Positions 32,630-42,068 of a stretch of DNA of 64,000 nucleotides are shown in pieces. How positions within the stretch are numbered: position 1 is the first letter of the stretch; every line of letters begins with the position of its first letter. Under the pieces are notes generated by a model, which was given only the letters and a program-made list of their open reading frames with translations, did not search any database and was not told the DNA's origin. Origin of the DNA: JBBROS01 sp965260935 (GTDB taxonomy: Bacteria > Pseudomonadota > Alphaproteobacteria > Acetobacterales > Acetobacteraceae); contig OZ253374.1 of NCBI GenBank assembly GCA_965260935.1, positions 806,001 through 870,000 of the forward strand. Direction: 5' to 3'. Position numbers and translations under genes: made by a program.

Positions 32630-34741
32630 ATGTTGCTGGACGAGTTTTCTGCGGAGATCGCCGCGCCCAGGGCGGCCTTGCTGTCGAACGGGGTTGTGCT
32701 GGTCTCGCTGCCCGACGGGGCGGACGATGCGGCGATGCGCGGCCAGGCGATGCTGTCGCCGCCGTATGGGACGGTTGACGTGCGCGGGGCCGCCGGGTCG
32801 CACCGGATCGCGGCGATGCGGGTGCCGGAGGCCGGGGGGGACGTGTCGTTGCAGGCCCTGATCGAGGGGCGCGCGGCCGACCCGGCGGAGCTGGCCGAGG
32901 CGTTGGACGCGGAGTCCTGCCGGCGGCTGCTGGGGTTCCTGCTCGGGTTCTGCCGGTCGGCGTTCCGGCTGGCGGGCGACCCGGGGTTCGTGCGGACCTG
33001 CGTCCGGCTGGCGCGGCTGTGCGCCGAGGACGCCGGGGACGCGATGCCGGTCGCGGTGGCCGGAGCGGAATGGATGGTGCTGGCGGGCGTGCGCGCGCCC
33101 AAGGATGCGACGGTCTACGTTCTGGGCGACCGGGTCCGGCATGGGGCGGCGGCGACCGGGGACGACGGCGGGCTGCAGCTCGTGCCGCCGGTGCGGGCGG
33201 GGGAGCTGGTGCTGGCGTTGTGCGAGCGGCCGTTGATCTGGACGGTGCGGAACGGGGCGGGCGCGCTGCCGGACGTGTTGCAGCGGGCCGGGCGGGGGGC
33301 GGCGAGCGGGGCCTTGCGGGCGGCTTGCTTGAGGGCCTTGGCGCCTGCGGGCGGGCCGGTGGCGGCGATGCTGCGCGAGATGCAGGTGATGTCGCCGGCG
33401 GCGCCGCGCAAGCACGACGACGTGGCGGCCCCGGTTGGGGCGGCGCTGGAGGTGGCCTTGCCGGACGGGGCGGGCGGGCTGTTCCTGCGGGGGTGGCTGC
33501 GGGATCCGTTGCAGTTGATCGCCGGGGCCGAGCTGCGGACCCCGATCGCGAGCAAGGCGGTGGATCTGCGCCGGCTGTTCCGGGTGCGGCGGGCGGACGT
33601 GGCGGGGCGGTTCGAGGCGGCGGCGTTCCGGGACGGGGAGGCGCGGGCCGGGTTCGTGGCGCATGTGCCGGACCCGTCGAAGGGGCTTTGCGCGCAGCCG
33701 GGGCTGGTGTTGCGGCTGCATTCCGGGACGGTGATCGAGTTGACCGCGCCGCTGCGGCACATGCCGGCGGCGGCGGGGCGGGATGCGGTGCTGTCGTGCG
33801 TGCCGCCGGGCGAGGTGACCCCGGCGATGCTGGACGAGTGCCTGGCCCCGGCAGCGTGCGCCTTGCACCGGCAGGCCTTGGCGGAGAGCCGGGTGGCGGA
33901 GGTGGTGCAGATCGGGACGCCGGCGAGGACGCCGGGCGTCAGCATCATCGTGCCGCTGTACCGGAACCTTGATTTCATCCGCTTCCAGGCGGCGGCGTTC
34001 GCGGCGGACGCGGAGTGCCGGCGGGCGGAGATCATCTTTGTGCTGGATAGCCCGGAGCAGCGGGTGGAGGTAGAGCACCTGCTGCGGGGGTTGAGCGGGT
34101 TGCACCGGTTGTCGTTCGGGTTGGTGGTGATGGGGTGCAACGCCGGGTACGCGGCGGCGAACAACGCGGCGGCGGGCGTGGCGCGGGGGGCGGCGCTGCT
34201 GCTGCTGAACTCGGACGTGGCGCCGTCGCAGCCGGGGTGGCTGGCGGCGATGCGGGCGGGGCTGGCTGCGCCGGGCGTGGGGGCGGTGGGGCCGAAGCTG
34301 CTGTTCGACGACGGGTCGATCCAGCACGCCGGGTTGATGTTCGCGCGCGACGGGGAGGGGACCTGGTTCAACGCGCATTACTACAAGGGAATGCCGGGGG
34401 CGTGGCCGGCGGCGCAGAAGCGGCGGCGGGTGCCCGGGGTGACGGGGGCGGCGCTGTTGGTGCGGCGAGCGTTGTTCGAGGCGGTTGGGGGGATTTGCCA
34501 GGACTACATCATCGGGGACTACGAGGACTCGGACTTCTGCTTACGGGTCCGCGCGGGCGGGGCGGCCATCGCGTACGTGCCGGAGGCGGAGCTGTATCAT
34601 TTCGAGCGGCGGTCGATCCGGCTTCATGCCGGGTACACGCGGACCTTGGCCTCGCTTTACAATCGCCGGCTGCATCACCGGCGGTGGGATGCGGAGATGA
34701 CGGCGCTGATGGGCCAGAAAGCGTATCGGGTGGCGGCGTGA
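32630..34741 (+). CDS. Glycosyltransferase family 2 protein with large N-terminal extension
   Basis: A 703-aa cytoplasmic protein. About residues 1-270 are not recognised; a small domain near residue 287 has LRGWLRDPLQLI; the GT-A domain starts near residue 434 with GVSIIVPLYRNLDF, followed by the metal-binding LLLLNSDVAPSQPGW near 526, VGPKLLFDDGSIQHAG, and the acceptor-side GDYEDSDFCLR near 632. This layout resembles rhamnosyl/O-antigen transferases. Three consecutive possible starts (TTG, GTG, ATG) occur at 32624-32632; ATG with GGAAAG upstream is chosen. It is coupled to the methyltransferase gene by GTGA. Confidence 0.85.
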   Translation: MLLDEFSAEIAAPRAALLSNGVVLVSLPDGADDAAMRGQAMLSPPYGTVDVRGAAGSHRIAAMRVPEAGGDVSLQALIEGRAADPAELAEALDAESCRRLLGFLLGFCRSAFRLAGDPGFVRTCVRLARLCAEDAGDAMPVAVAGAEWMVLAGVRAPKDATVYVLGDRVRHGAAATGDDGGLQLVPPVRAGELVLALCERPLIWTVRNGAGALPDVLQRAGRGAASGALRAACLRALAPAGGPVAAMLREMQVMSPAAPRKHDDVAAPVGAALEVALPDGAGGLFLRGWLRDPLQLIAGAELRTPIASKAVDLRRLFRVRRADVAGRFEAAAFRDGEARAGFVAHVPDPSKGLCAQPGLVLRLHSGTVIELTAPLRHMPAAAGRDAVLSCVPPGEVTPAMLDECLAPAACALHRQALAESRVAEVVQIGTPARTPGVSIIVPLYRNLDFIRFQAAAFAADAECRRAEIIFVLDSPEQRVEVEHLLRGLSGLHRLSFGLVVMGCNAGYAAANNAAAGVARGAALLLLNSDVAPSQPGWLAAMRAGLAAPGVGAVGPKLLFDDGSIQHAGLMFARDGEGTWFNAHYYKGMPGAWPAAQKRRRVPGVTGAALLVRRALFEAVGGICQDYIIGDYEDSDFCLRVRAGGAAIAYVPEAELYHFERRSIRLHAGYTRTLASLYNRRLHHRRWDAEMTALMGQKAYRVAA

Positions 34742-35511
34742 CCGACATCGCGACGCTGCGGCGGCATTTGGCCGGGAACCGGTTCATGCCGGTGCCGCCG
34801 GCGGAGTTGATGTTCTGCGGCGACGGGGATTACCGGGCGATCGGGGCGGAGTTCCTGGAGCGGCTGGTGCGGGATGCGGGGTTGGCGCCTTCGCACCGGG
34901 TATTGGACATCGGCTGCGGCATCGGGCGGCTGGCGCTGCCGATGACGCAGTATCTGGACGACGCGGGCAGCTACGACGGGGTTGATCCGGTGGCGGCCGG
35001 GATCGAGTGGTGCGCGGCCACGATCACGCCGGCTTATCCGAACGTGCGGTTCCACCATCTCGACCTGGCGCACCCGCTTTACAACGCGAACGGGGCTTTG
35101 CGGACGGCGGGGACGCGGTTGCCGTTCGCGGACGGGTCGTTCGACCTGGTTTGCATGATCTCGGTGCTGACGCATCTCGATCAGCCGGAAGCGCTGCATT
35201 ACGCGGGCGAGGCGGCGCGGCTGCTGGCACCGGGCGGGGTTTGCTTCGCGACGGCGTTCCTGATGAACCCGCCGGCGCGGGAGGCTTTGCTGGCGGGGCG
35301 CGGGCGGATCGGCTTCGACCCGAGCGAGGCCGGGCCGGTTTACCAGTCGAACCCGGATGCGCCGCTGGCCGGGGTGGCGTTCGACGAGGACGTGCTGCTG
35401 GAGAAGTTCCTGCGGCATGGGCTGCGGCGGCGGAACCCGGCTCAATACGGGTGCTGGAGCGGGCGGGAGCTTTCGAGCTTCCAGGACATCTGCGTGTTCG
35501 AGCGGGGTTGA
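34738..35511 (+). CDS. Class I SAM-dependent methyltransferase
   Basis: A 257-aa methyltransferase with motif I VLDIGCGIGRLALPM near residue 57, the acidic post-I segment GSYDGVDPVAAG, motif II PFADGSFDLVCMISVLTHL and motif III AARLLAPGGVCFATA. The GTG start overlaps the glycosyltransferase stop. Within this gene set it likely methylates a sugar residue, for example as chain modification or capping; that is inferred from context. Confidence 0.87.
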   Translation: MTDIATLRRHLAGNRFMPVPPAELMFCGDGDYRAIGAEFLERLVRDAGLAPSHRVLDIGCGIGRLALPMTQYLDDAGSYDGVDPVAAGIEWCAATITPAYPNVRFHHLDLAHPLYNANGALRTAGTRLPFADGSFDLVCMISVLTHLDQPEALHYAGEAARLLAPGGVCFATAFLMNPPAREALLAGRGRIGFDPSEAGPVYQSNPDAPLAGVAFDEDVLLEKFLRHGLRRRNPAQYGCWSGRELSSFQDICVFERG

Positions 35512-35515
35512 GGCG

Positions 35516-36775
35516 ATGCGGGTGTTGTTCCTGCTCCATGCGCATCCCGAGCTTCAGGCCGGGGGGACGGAGATCTTCGCGCGGGACTTGTTCCGGGCGT
35601 TGAAGCGCCATCACGCGGCCGAGGGGCTGTTCCTGGCCGGAACCGCGCCGCACCAGCGCCCGCAAAGCCCGGGGACGCCGTTTCAGGCGGTGGGGGCCGA
35701 GCCGGATGAGATGCTGCTCTGGAGCGGGGGGTTCGACCCGTTCTTCATGTCGCAGATCGACGCGCACGGGGTGGGGCAGCCGTTGGCGGAGCTGCTGGCC
35801 GAGTTGCAGCCGGATCTGGTGCACGTGCATCACCTGATGACCTTGGGGGTGGAGGTCATCGGGCTGGTTCGGCGGGTGCTGCCTGCGGCGCCGGTGGTGA
35901 TGACGCTGCACGATTATTACCCGATCTGCGCCAATGACGGGCAGATGGCGACGACCGGGGGGGCGCTTTGCCACGCGGCGAGCCTGGATGCTTGCCGGCG
36001 TTGCTTCCCGGACCGGTCGCTGACGGATTTCCGGTTGCGGGAGCTGCATATCGGCGGGGCCTTGGCGCAGGTGGACCATTTCATCGCGCCGAGCCGGTTC
36101 CTGCGCGACCGTTACATGGCTTGGGGGCTGGACCCGGCGCGGGTGTCGGTCGTGCCGAACGGGTTGCCGGCGTGCGACGCCGTGCCGGCCCGGGCGGCGG
36201 AGCGGCGGGACCGGTTCGCGTTCTTCGGCCACATCAACCGGTTCAAAGGGGCGACGGTGGCGCTGGAGGCCTCGGGCCGGTTGTCGCGTGCCGGAACAGC
36301 GCACGGCTTGGCGCTGCATGGCGGGACGGCGCACCAGGCGGCGGACACCGTGGCGCGGTTCGACAAGGCCCGGGAGCAGGCGCCGGACGCACGGTGGGGC
36401 GGGGCTTACCGGCGGGAGGACATGCCGCGGCTGATGGCCGGGGCGGATTGGGTCGTGTTCCCGTCGACCTGGTGGGAGAACGCGCCGCTGGTGATCAACG
36501 AGGCCTTCCAGCATGGCCGTCCGGTGATCTGCAGCGGGATCGGGGGCGCTGCGGAGTTGGTGCGCGACGGGGTGAACGGGTTGCACGCGCCCGTGGGGGA
36601 TGCGGCGGGGCTGGCGGAGGTGATGCGGCGGGCGGCCGAGGAGCCGGGGCTGTGGCAGCGGCTGCGGCAGGGGATCGAGCCGCCGGTTGGCATCGCGGAG
36701 AGCGCGGCCCGGCACCGGGTTCTGTATGACGAGTTGATCCGTGCGGCGGCGTCGCCGCGTCAGAGGGCGGCATGA
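35516..36775 (+). CDS. Glycosyltransferase family 4 protein (paralogue A)
   Basis: A 419-aa GT-B enzyme. N-terminal acceptor half: RVLFLLHAHPELQAGGTEIF and VMTLHDYYPICANDGQM with a pair of Cys motifs (CHAASLDACRRCF). C-terminal donor half: FFGHINRFKGATVALEA, VFPSTWWENAPLVINEAF and ICSGIGGAAELVRDGVNGL. It closely resembles the 38.9-kb glycosyltransferase in order and motifs, so the two are paralogues. It begins 4 bases after the methyltransferase stop. Confidence 0.87.
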   Translation: MRVLFLLHAHPELQAGGTEIFARDLFRALKRHHAAEGLFLAGTAPHQRPQSPGTPFQAVGAEPDEMLLWSGGFDPFFMSQIDAHGVGQPLAELLAELQPDLVHVHHLMTLGVEVIGLVRRVLPAAPVVMTLHDYYPICANDGQMATTGGALCHAASLDACRRCFPDRSLTDFRLRELHIGGALAQVDHFIAPSRFLRDRYMAWGLDPARVSVVPNGLPACDAVPARAAERRDRFAFFGHINRFKGATVALEASGRLSRAGTAHGLALHGGTAHQAADTVARFDKAREQAPDARWGGAYRREDMPRLMAGADWVVFPSTWWENAPLVINEAFQHGRPVICSGIGGAAELVRDGVNGLHAPVGDAAGLAEVMRRAAEEPGLWQRLRQGIEPPVGIAESAARHRVLYDELIRAAASPRQRAA

Positions 36776-38928
36776 GCTTGGGCGTGGGGGCGGCGGCCCG
36801 GGTGCGGGTGGAGGGCGGTGGGCTGCGGGTCGCCTCGCTTTGGCGGGTGGCGCCCGGGGCATTGATGCTGCTGGGCGAGGCGCTGGAGCGGCTGCCGGCG
36901 GCGGGAACGGTGCTGGCGCCAGGGGGCGCCCGCGGCGTGTTCCGTGGGCTGGAGCTGGGACGCGGCGAGGAGGGGCGGCGCGTGCTCGTCGCCATCCGCG
37001 TGCCGGGGCGGAACGATCCGGAGGCCGGGGCGGCGTTGCAGCTCAGGGCGGAGGATGGGCCGGCGATCCGGGTGGCGCTGCCGGAGGCGGCGGCCGGGAA
37101 CGCCGAGTTCGGGCAGGGGGTGGCGGAGGCGGCGGGGGGGCAGAGCTTGGCGGTTGCCCGGTTCATGCTGGACACGCTGCGCCCGCCGGCTGACCGGGAC
37201 GTGCCGCACGTCACCACCGTGCTGCGGGCATTCCTGTCGCGGGCGGCGGATGAGGACGGCTGCGTCGAGATCATGACGGCGGTGCCGGATTCCTGCGTGC
37301 TGCTGCAGGGCTGGGGGGCCGGGATCGAGGGACCGGTGACGGTGGTGCTGGCGGGACGGGGGCTTGGTTGTTTCGCCGGGCACTCGGGGGGGTTCCCGCG
37401 GGCGGACGTCGCGGCGCCGGCGACGGGGGTGATGCTGGCGCTGCCGGCGGAGGCGGCGGGGTCTTTGCCGGGGGTGGACCACGTGTTCGTGCTGTCGGAG
37501 CGGGGGCTGCACAGCCGGGCGCTGGTGGAGCACCGGCTGCTCGACCCGGCGGGGAGCATCGGGCACATCAGGCACATGCTGCCGACGCTGCGCGGGCCTG
37601 CGCCGATGCTGGCGACGCTGCGGGAAGCGGCGCGGCCCCGCTTCGAGGGGGTGGACACGCTGTCGGCCGATCCGCATCCGGTGCGGGCCGCGGTGGACAC
37701 GGCCTTGGCGGCGGCGGGGGCCGGGGCCTACCTTTCGGGGTGGGTGTTCGACCCGCTGCGGCTGATCGCCTCCTTGCACCTGTGCGGGAAGGGCGGGTAT
37801 TCGGCCCGGCTCGATACGGAGTGGACGCGGGTGCCGCGCCCGGACGTATCCGACGCGTTCCGGAACCAGGCGGGCTTCCCCGAGCCGCCGGACGCGGATG
37901 CCGGGTTCGCGGCGTTCGTGCCCCATGCGCCGGCGGCCGGGGACGTGCCTTACTTGCAGTTCGTGTTCCGGGACGGGGAGCGGGCGTTCATGCCGATCCC
38001 GGTCCGGGACCCGGCGGAGGCCGGGGTGCGGGCGGCGCTGCTGGCGAGCGTGGATTTGTTCAAGCCTTCCGGGCTGGCGATCGTGGAACGGCACGTCGCG
38101 CCGCTGCTGGCCCGGGTGCGGCCGGCGGCGGGCGGCGCGGCGCGGGTTCTGCTGCGGGGGCCGTTGGACCGGGCGGAGGCGGTGGTCGTCCCGTTGGCCT
38201 CGCCTTGCTTGCCGCGGGCGATGCTGTCCGGCTTCCTGCATGACCCGGCGCTGAAAACGGAGCAGGTGGCGTTCGTTTGCGGGCCGGCCTGGGGGCAGGC
38301 GGGGCTTGATGCCTTGCGGGCGATGACGGAGTTCCACGGCTTGCCGGCCTCGATCCTGCTGGCCGAGGCGATGGACGGCGCGCTGGGGGCGTTGCGGGAG
38401 GCGGCCCGGGCGAGCGGGGCGGAGCGGCTGCTGCTTGCCGGGCCTGGCGTGTCGGGACGGGAGGCGGGGTGGCGGCAGAGGTTGGGCCGGGCGTTGGGGC
38501 GGAGGGCCTTCGCTTGTCCGACGGTGCTGTATGAGGACTGGTCGATCCGTTACGCGGGCGAGGCCGGGCTGCGGCTGATGGACACGGCGCCTTGGGCGGA
38601 GCCGCATTCGGCGATGGCCGGGTTGCCGGCGGCGCTGGCTTCGGGGGAGACGCCGGTTCCGGCCGCGATGGGGACGCTGGAGTGCTGCTTGCTTGGTCGC
38701 GCGGCGCTGGAGGCGCTGGACGGCGACGGCGCGCTGGCGACCGAGGCCGGGCGGGAGGCGGCCTTCTTCCTGCGGTTGCAGGCGCTCGGGCTTTCGGGGG
38801 TTTGGACGCCTTCGGTGCAGGTCTACGCGGCGGAGGATTTGGGGGAGCCGGCAGGCGCCCGGGTGGCCCGGCTGGCTGACGGGTGGATGCTGCGGGAACA
38901 GGCGCGCGGCTTGGCGAAGGGCGCGTGA
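36772..38928 (+). CDS. GT2-like protein lacking catalytic motifs (probable pseudoenzyme)
   Basis: A 718-aa protein in the same architectural series as the 703-aa GT2 protein: unknown N-terminal half, a GWVFDPLRLIASLHL domain near residue 323 equivalent to GWLRDPLQLI, then a GT-A-like region. Equivalent positions are degenerate: LLLAGPGVSGREAGW (near 555) stands where the 703-aa protein has LLLLNSDVAP, and GREAAFFLRLQ (near 661) where it has GDYEDSDFCLR. TVLYEDWSIRYAG still matches KLLFDDGSIQHAG. It probably has lost transferase activity and may scaffold or regulate its paralogue. Overlaps upstream stop by ATGA. Confidence 0.7.
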   Translation: MSLGVGAAARVRVEGGGLRVASLWRVAPGALMLLGEALERLPAAGTVLAPGGARGVFRGLELGRGEEGRRVLVAIRVPGRNDPEAGAALQLRAEDGPAIRVALPEAAAGNAEFGQGVAEAAGGQSLAVARFMLDTLRPPADRDVPHVTTVLRAFLSRAADEDGCVEIMTAVPDSCVLLQGWGAGIEGPVTVVLAGRGLGCFAGHSGGFPRADVAAPATGVMLALPAEAAGSLPGVDHVFVLSERGLHSRALVEHRLLDPAGSIGHIRHMLPTLRGPAPMLATLREAARPRFEGVDTLSADPHPVRAAVDTALAAAGAGAYLSGWVFDPLRLIASLHLCGKGGYSARLDTEWTRVPRPDVSDAFRNQAGFPEPPDADAGFAAFVPHAPAAGDVPYLQFVFRDGERAFMPIPVRDPAEAGVRAALLASVDLFKPSGLAIVERHVAPLLARVRPAAGGAARVLLRGPLDRAEAVVVPLASPCLPRAMLSGFLHDPALKTEQVAFVCGPAWGQAGLDALRAMTEFHGLPASILLAEAMDGALGALREAARASGAERLLLAGPGVSGREAGWRQRLGRALGRRAFACPTVLYEDWSIRYAGEAGLRLMDTAPWAEPHSAMAGLPAALASGETPVPAAMGTLECCLLGRAALEALDGDGALATEAGREAAFFLRLQALGLSGVWTPSVQVYAAEDLGEPAGARVARLADGWMLREQARGLAKGA

Positions 38929-40208
38929 TGCGGGTTCTGGTCATCTCGCACGGGCATCCGGCGTTCTCCATCGGGGGCGCGGAGGTGGCGTCGCACACGT
39001 TGTTCCGGGCGTTGAACGCGACCGAAGGGGTGGAGGCGTTCTACCTGGCGCGGGCGGCGTCGCCGATGCGGCGGCACGTGGCGACGCCGCTGATGAGCCT
39101 TCGGCAAGGGGAGCGGGAGGTGTTCCTGCATACCGACGCCTGGGACGAGTTCTGGCTGTCGAACGGGGGGATCGCCGACCTTCAGGGGGCGTTCGCCTCG
39201 TACCTGGATCACGTGCGCCCGGACGTGGTGCATTTCCATCACGTGATCGGGCTGGGGGTGGAGGCGCTGCTGCAGGTCCGTCGCCAGTTGCCTGGCGCGC
39301 GGATCGTGCTGACGTTCCACGAATACCTGCCGATCTGTCCGAACCATGGACAGATGGTGAAGGCGGAGCGGCGGACGCTGTGCCACGAGGCGTCTCCCGC
39401 GGCCTGCAACCAGTGTTTTCCGCAGCACTCGCCGGCGGCGCTGTTCCAGCGGGAGCAGCATCTGAAGAACCATCTGCTGCTGGCGGACGCGTTCGTGTCG
39501 CCGAGCTGGTTCCTGGTGGAGCGTTACGTGCGGTGGGGGCTGCCGGAGGCGCGGTTCACCGTGATCGAGAATGGGATCGATGGGGGGGCGGTGCCGGCTC
39601 GCCCGCTTCCGCCGGGGGGGCGGCGGGACCGGTTCGCGTTCTTTGGCCAGGTGACGGAGTTCAAGGGGCTGCATGTGCTGCTGGATGCGGTGGCGCGGGT
39701 GCCGGAGGCGGTCTGGGGCGAGGCGACGCTGAACGTTTACGGCGGCAACCTGGAGTTCCAGCCGGAGGCGTTCCGGACGCGGTTCACGGAGCTGATGGAG
39801 CGGGCCGGGCGGCGGGCGCGGTTCCATGGCAGCTACCGCCCGGAGGATTTGAAGCGGCTGATGGCGGGGGTGGATTGGACCGTGATGCCGTCGATCTGGT
39901 GGGAGAACTCGCCGGTGGTGATCCAGGAGAGCTTCCTGCACCGGCGCCCGCTGATCGTGAGCGACATCGGCGGCATGGCGGAAAAAGTGACCGACGACGT
40001 GGACGGGCTGCATTTCCGGGTGGGAAGCCCGGAGGACTTGGCGGACCGTCTGAGCCGGGCGCTGCAAGAGCCGGGGCTATGGGAGCGGTTGTCCGCGGCG
40101 GCGCCTGAGCCTCCGGATTTGCAGGCGTTCGCCCGGGCGCATCTCGCGGTCTACCGGGACGAGGAGGCCGATGCGACGCCGGGCGAGGTTCGGGCCGCCG
40201 CTGCTTGA
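38928..40208 (+). CDS. Glycosyltransferase family 4 protein (paralogue B)
   Basis: A 426-aa GT-B glycosyltransferase with RVLVISHGHPAFSIGGAEV at the N-terminus, VLTFHEYLPICPNHGQMV and a Cys cluster (CHEASPAACNQCF) in the first half, and FFGQVTEFKGLHVLLDAV, MPSIWWENSPVVIQESF and VSDIGGMAEKVTDDVDGL in the second. The shared PIC-N-GQM motif and Cys pattern mark it as a paralogue of the 35.5-kb gene. ATG overlaps the preceding stop by one base (TGATG); GTG at 38925 is an alternative. Confidence 0.87.
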   Translation: MRVLVISHGHPAFSIGGAEVASHTLFRALNATEGVEAFYLARAASPMRRHVATPLMSLRQGEREVFLHTDAWDEFWLSNGGIADLQGAFASYLDHVRPDVVHFHHVIGLGVEALLQVRRQLPGARIVLTFHEYLPICPNHGQMVKAERRTLCHEASPAACNQCFPQHSPAALFQREQHLKNHLLLADAFVSPSWFLVERYVRWGLPEARFTVIENGIDGGAVPARPLPPGGRRDRFAFFGQVTEFKGLHVLLDAVARVPEAVWGEATLNVYGGNLEFQPEAFRTRFTELMERAGRRARFHGSYRPEDLKRLMAGVDWTVMPSIWWENSPVVIQESFLHRRPLIVSDIGGMAEKVTDDVDGLHFRVGSPEDLADRLSRALQEPGLWERLSAAAPEPPDLQAFARAHLAVYRDEEADATPGEVRAAAA

Positions 40209-40230
40209 ATTCGATGATGAGGTCATTGCC

Positions 40231-41412
40231 ATGAAGAAAGTTCTGGTTATCAGTCCCTCGGGCGAAGTCTACGACCACGATTGCGTGCGGTGGTATCGCG
40301 ACGCCTCGTTCGCCAAGCAGCCGAACCATTACCATAACATCGGCGACGCGTTCGTGTTCGACAGTTCCTTGAAGCTGCTGAATTTCAGCAAGCTGGAGCC
40401 GCTGAAGATCCGCACGCCGACCGACGCGGACATCGAGCGTTATAATAACGAGTACGACTACGCGTTCCTGCGCGGGTCGAATTACCTGCATTCGGCGATG
40501 GATTGGGAGAACGCGCCGTCGGTGCTGGCGAAGCTGCGGATTCCGATCGTGGCGTTCGGGATCGGGGCGCAGGCGCCGTCCAAGGGGCCGCTGGTGCTGA
40601 GCCAGGCGAGCAGGCGGGTGCTGGCGATCATCGCCGAGCGGTCGGTGTCGCTTGGGGTGCGCGGGGCGTATACGGCCGACGTGCTTTGGTCGCTCGGCAT
40701 CCGCAACGCGCGGATCGTTGGGTGCCCGACGATTTTCCGCAACAACGACCCGACGCTCAGGATCGACCTGCCGCCGATCGAGAGCGTGCGGGAGGTGGCC
40801 TATACGCTCAGGCGGGAGGTCGATGCGACCTACGCGCAGGACTTGCGGCGGTACTTGGATTTGCAGCGGGACACGATCCTGGACCTGGCGCGGCGGTTCA
40901 ACGTGGACGTGCTGGCGCAGGGGGAGGTGGAGGAGAAGAACATCCTCTGGGGCAACGCGGAGCAGCAGGCCTGGGGGATCGGGAAGCTCCGGGCCGAGGG
41001 GTGGCTGCGGGGGGCCGACGACCCGCTCGAGAAGGTGTACTCGACCAACCTGTTCTATTCGGACGCGGTCGAGGAATTCGAGCAGAAGGTCGGCAGCAAG
41101 GACCTGGTGCTCGGATACCGGCTGCACGGGAACCTGCTCGGCCTCGCGAACCGGGTGCCGTCGGTTTACTTCACCTACGACAGCCGGACGGCGGAGTTCG
41201 CCGAGACGCTGCAGATCCCGAGCTTCGACGTGTTCGCCGGCAAGGCGTTCCGGTTGGAGGATTACTGGGACCAGTCCTTGTTCGAGCGGTTCAACCGGGC
41301 TTATTACCAGCGCTACCGCGAGATGCGGCTGTTCCTCGATGAGAACGGCGTCGACCACAAGATGGTGGACGAGGCGAAGGCGACGCGGGCGATGCAGGAG
41401 CGGGCGGCGTGA
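40231..41412 (+). CDS. Polysaccharide pyruvyl transferase-like protein
   Basis: A 393-aa protein. The segments FDSSLKLLNFSKLEP, YAFLRGSNYLHSAMDWE, IPIVAFGIGAQAPSKGP, SLGVRGAYTADVLWSLGI and LGYRLHGNLLGLANRVPSV form the usual framework of the PS_pyruv_trans family (RLHG being diagnostic), which adds pyruvate ketals to surface polysaccharides using phosphoenolpyruvate. ATG 40231 lies 22 bases after the glycosyltransferase stop. Not lower than about 80 percent sure of family; substrate unknown. Confidence 0.82.
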   Translation: MKKVLVISPSGEVYDHDCVRWYRDASFAKQPNHYHNIGDAFVFDSSLKLLNFSKLEPLKIRTPTDADIERYNNEYDYAFLRGSNYLHSAMDWENAPSVLAKLRIPIVAFGIGAQAPSKGPLVLSQASRRVLAIIAERSVSLGVRGAYTADVLWSLGIRNARIVGCPTIFRNNDPTLRIDLPPIESVREVAYTLRREVDATYAQDLRRYLDLQRDTILDLARRFNVDVLAQGEVEEKNILWGNAEQQAWGIGKLRAEGWLRGADDPLEKVYSTNLFYSDAVEEFEQKVGSKDLVLGYRLHGNLLGLANRVPSVYFTYDSRTAEFAETLQIPSFDVFAGKAFRLEDYWDQSLFERFNRAYYQRYREMRLFLDENGVDHKMVDEAKATRAMQERAA

Positions 41413-42068
41413 GCGCTGCCCTGGCCGACGTTTCGGCCCCGGCGGTGGCCGGGTACGTGGAGGCGGTGACTGCGAACGCGGTGCTGGGATGGGTTTGGAC
41501 GCCGGGCCGGGCGGAGAGGTTGGGGGTTGAGCTTCGGCTCGGGGCGGAGGTGGTGGCGCGGTCGGTGGCCGACGAGCTGCGCGAGGACTTGGCGCGGAAC
41601 GGGATCGGCGATGGACGCCATGCCTTCACGCTGGCGGTGCCGGAGGGGTTGCGGGGGCGGCTGTCGGAGCTGCGGGTGTTCGCGCTCGATCTGAGCGGGG
41701 TCGCCGTGGCTTTGGGGCAGCCGCCGGCGGAGGATGGGGTTGGGGAGCGGCTGGCGCACCTGCACCGGGGGGTGGAGATGCTCGTGGCGTCGCAGCGGGT
41801 GCTGCACCGGAACCTGCAGGCGGCGTTGCTGGCGCGCGGCGAGGACGGCGGCGCGGTATCGGAGATCGCGGCGGCGCAGGCGGGGCTGAAGGAGGGGATC
41901 GCGACGCTTGAGCTGTTCGTGATGCGGCTGGAGGAGAAGCTGTCGGCGCTGACGCCGCGGGCGGAGCCGAAGGCCGGGCCGCGCTGGGCGCTGGGCGGCG
42001 TGGCCGCGGTGGCGTTCGCGGCGCTGGGGGTGTCGGTTTGGGCGCTGGTCCGGGTGATGCCGGGGTGA
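41409..42068 (+). CDS. Hypothetical membrane-anchored protein with an N-terminal GW-type domain
   Basis: A 219-aa protein. The N-terminal 70 residues (AGYVEAVTANAVLGWVWTP, VADELREDLARNGIGDGRHA) resemble a small domain often attached to glycan-related alphaproteobacterial proteins. The middle is helical and possibly coiled coil (LAHLHRGVEMLVASQRVL, LKEGIATLELFVMRLEEKL), and the C-terminus has one membrane helix (GGVAAVAFAALGVSVWALV). It is coupled by GTGA to both neighbours, between the pyruvyl transferase-like gene and the transporter genes. It may link glycan machinery to the secretion complex; this is speculation. Confidence 0.6.
   Translation: MSAALADVSAPAVAGYVEAVTANAVLGWVWTPGRAERLGVELRLGAEVVARSVADELREDLARNGIGDGRHAFTLAVPEGLRGRLSELRVFALDLSGVAVALGQPPAEDGVGERLAHLHRGVEMLVASQRVLHRNLQAALLARGEDGGAVSEIAAAQAGLKEGIATLELFVMRLEEKLSALTPRAEPKAGPRWALGGVAAVAFAALGVSVWALVRVMPG

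Noticed and set aside
31685..34378. Minus-strand open frame of 897 codons opposite the RTX and GT2 genes
   Set aside because: Arg/Pro/His-rich translation without domains, exactly antisense to two well-supported genes; a codon-position GC shadow.
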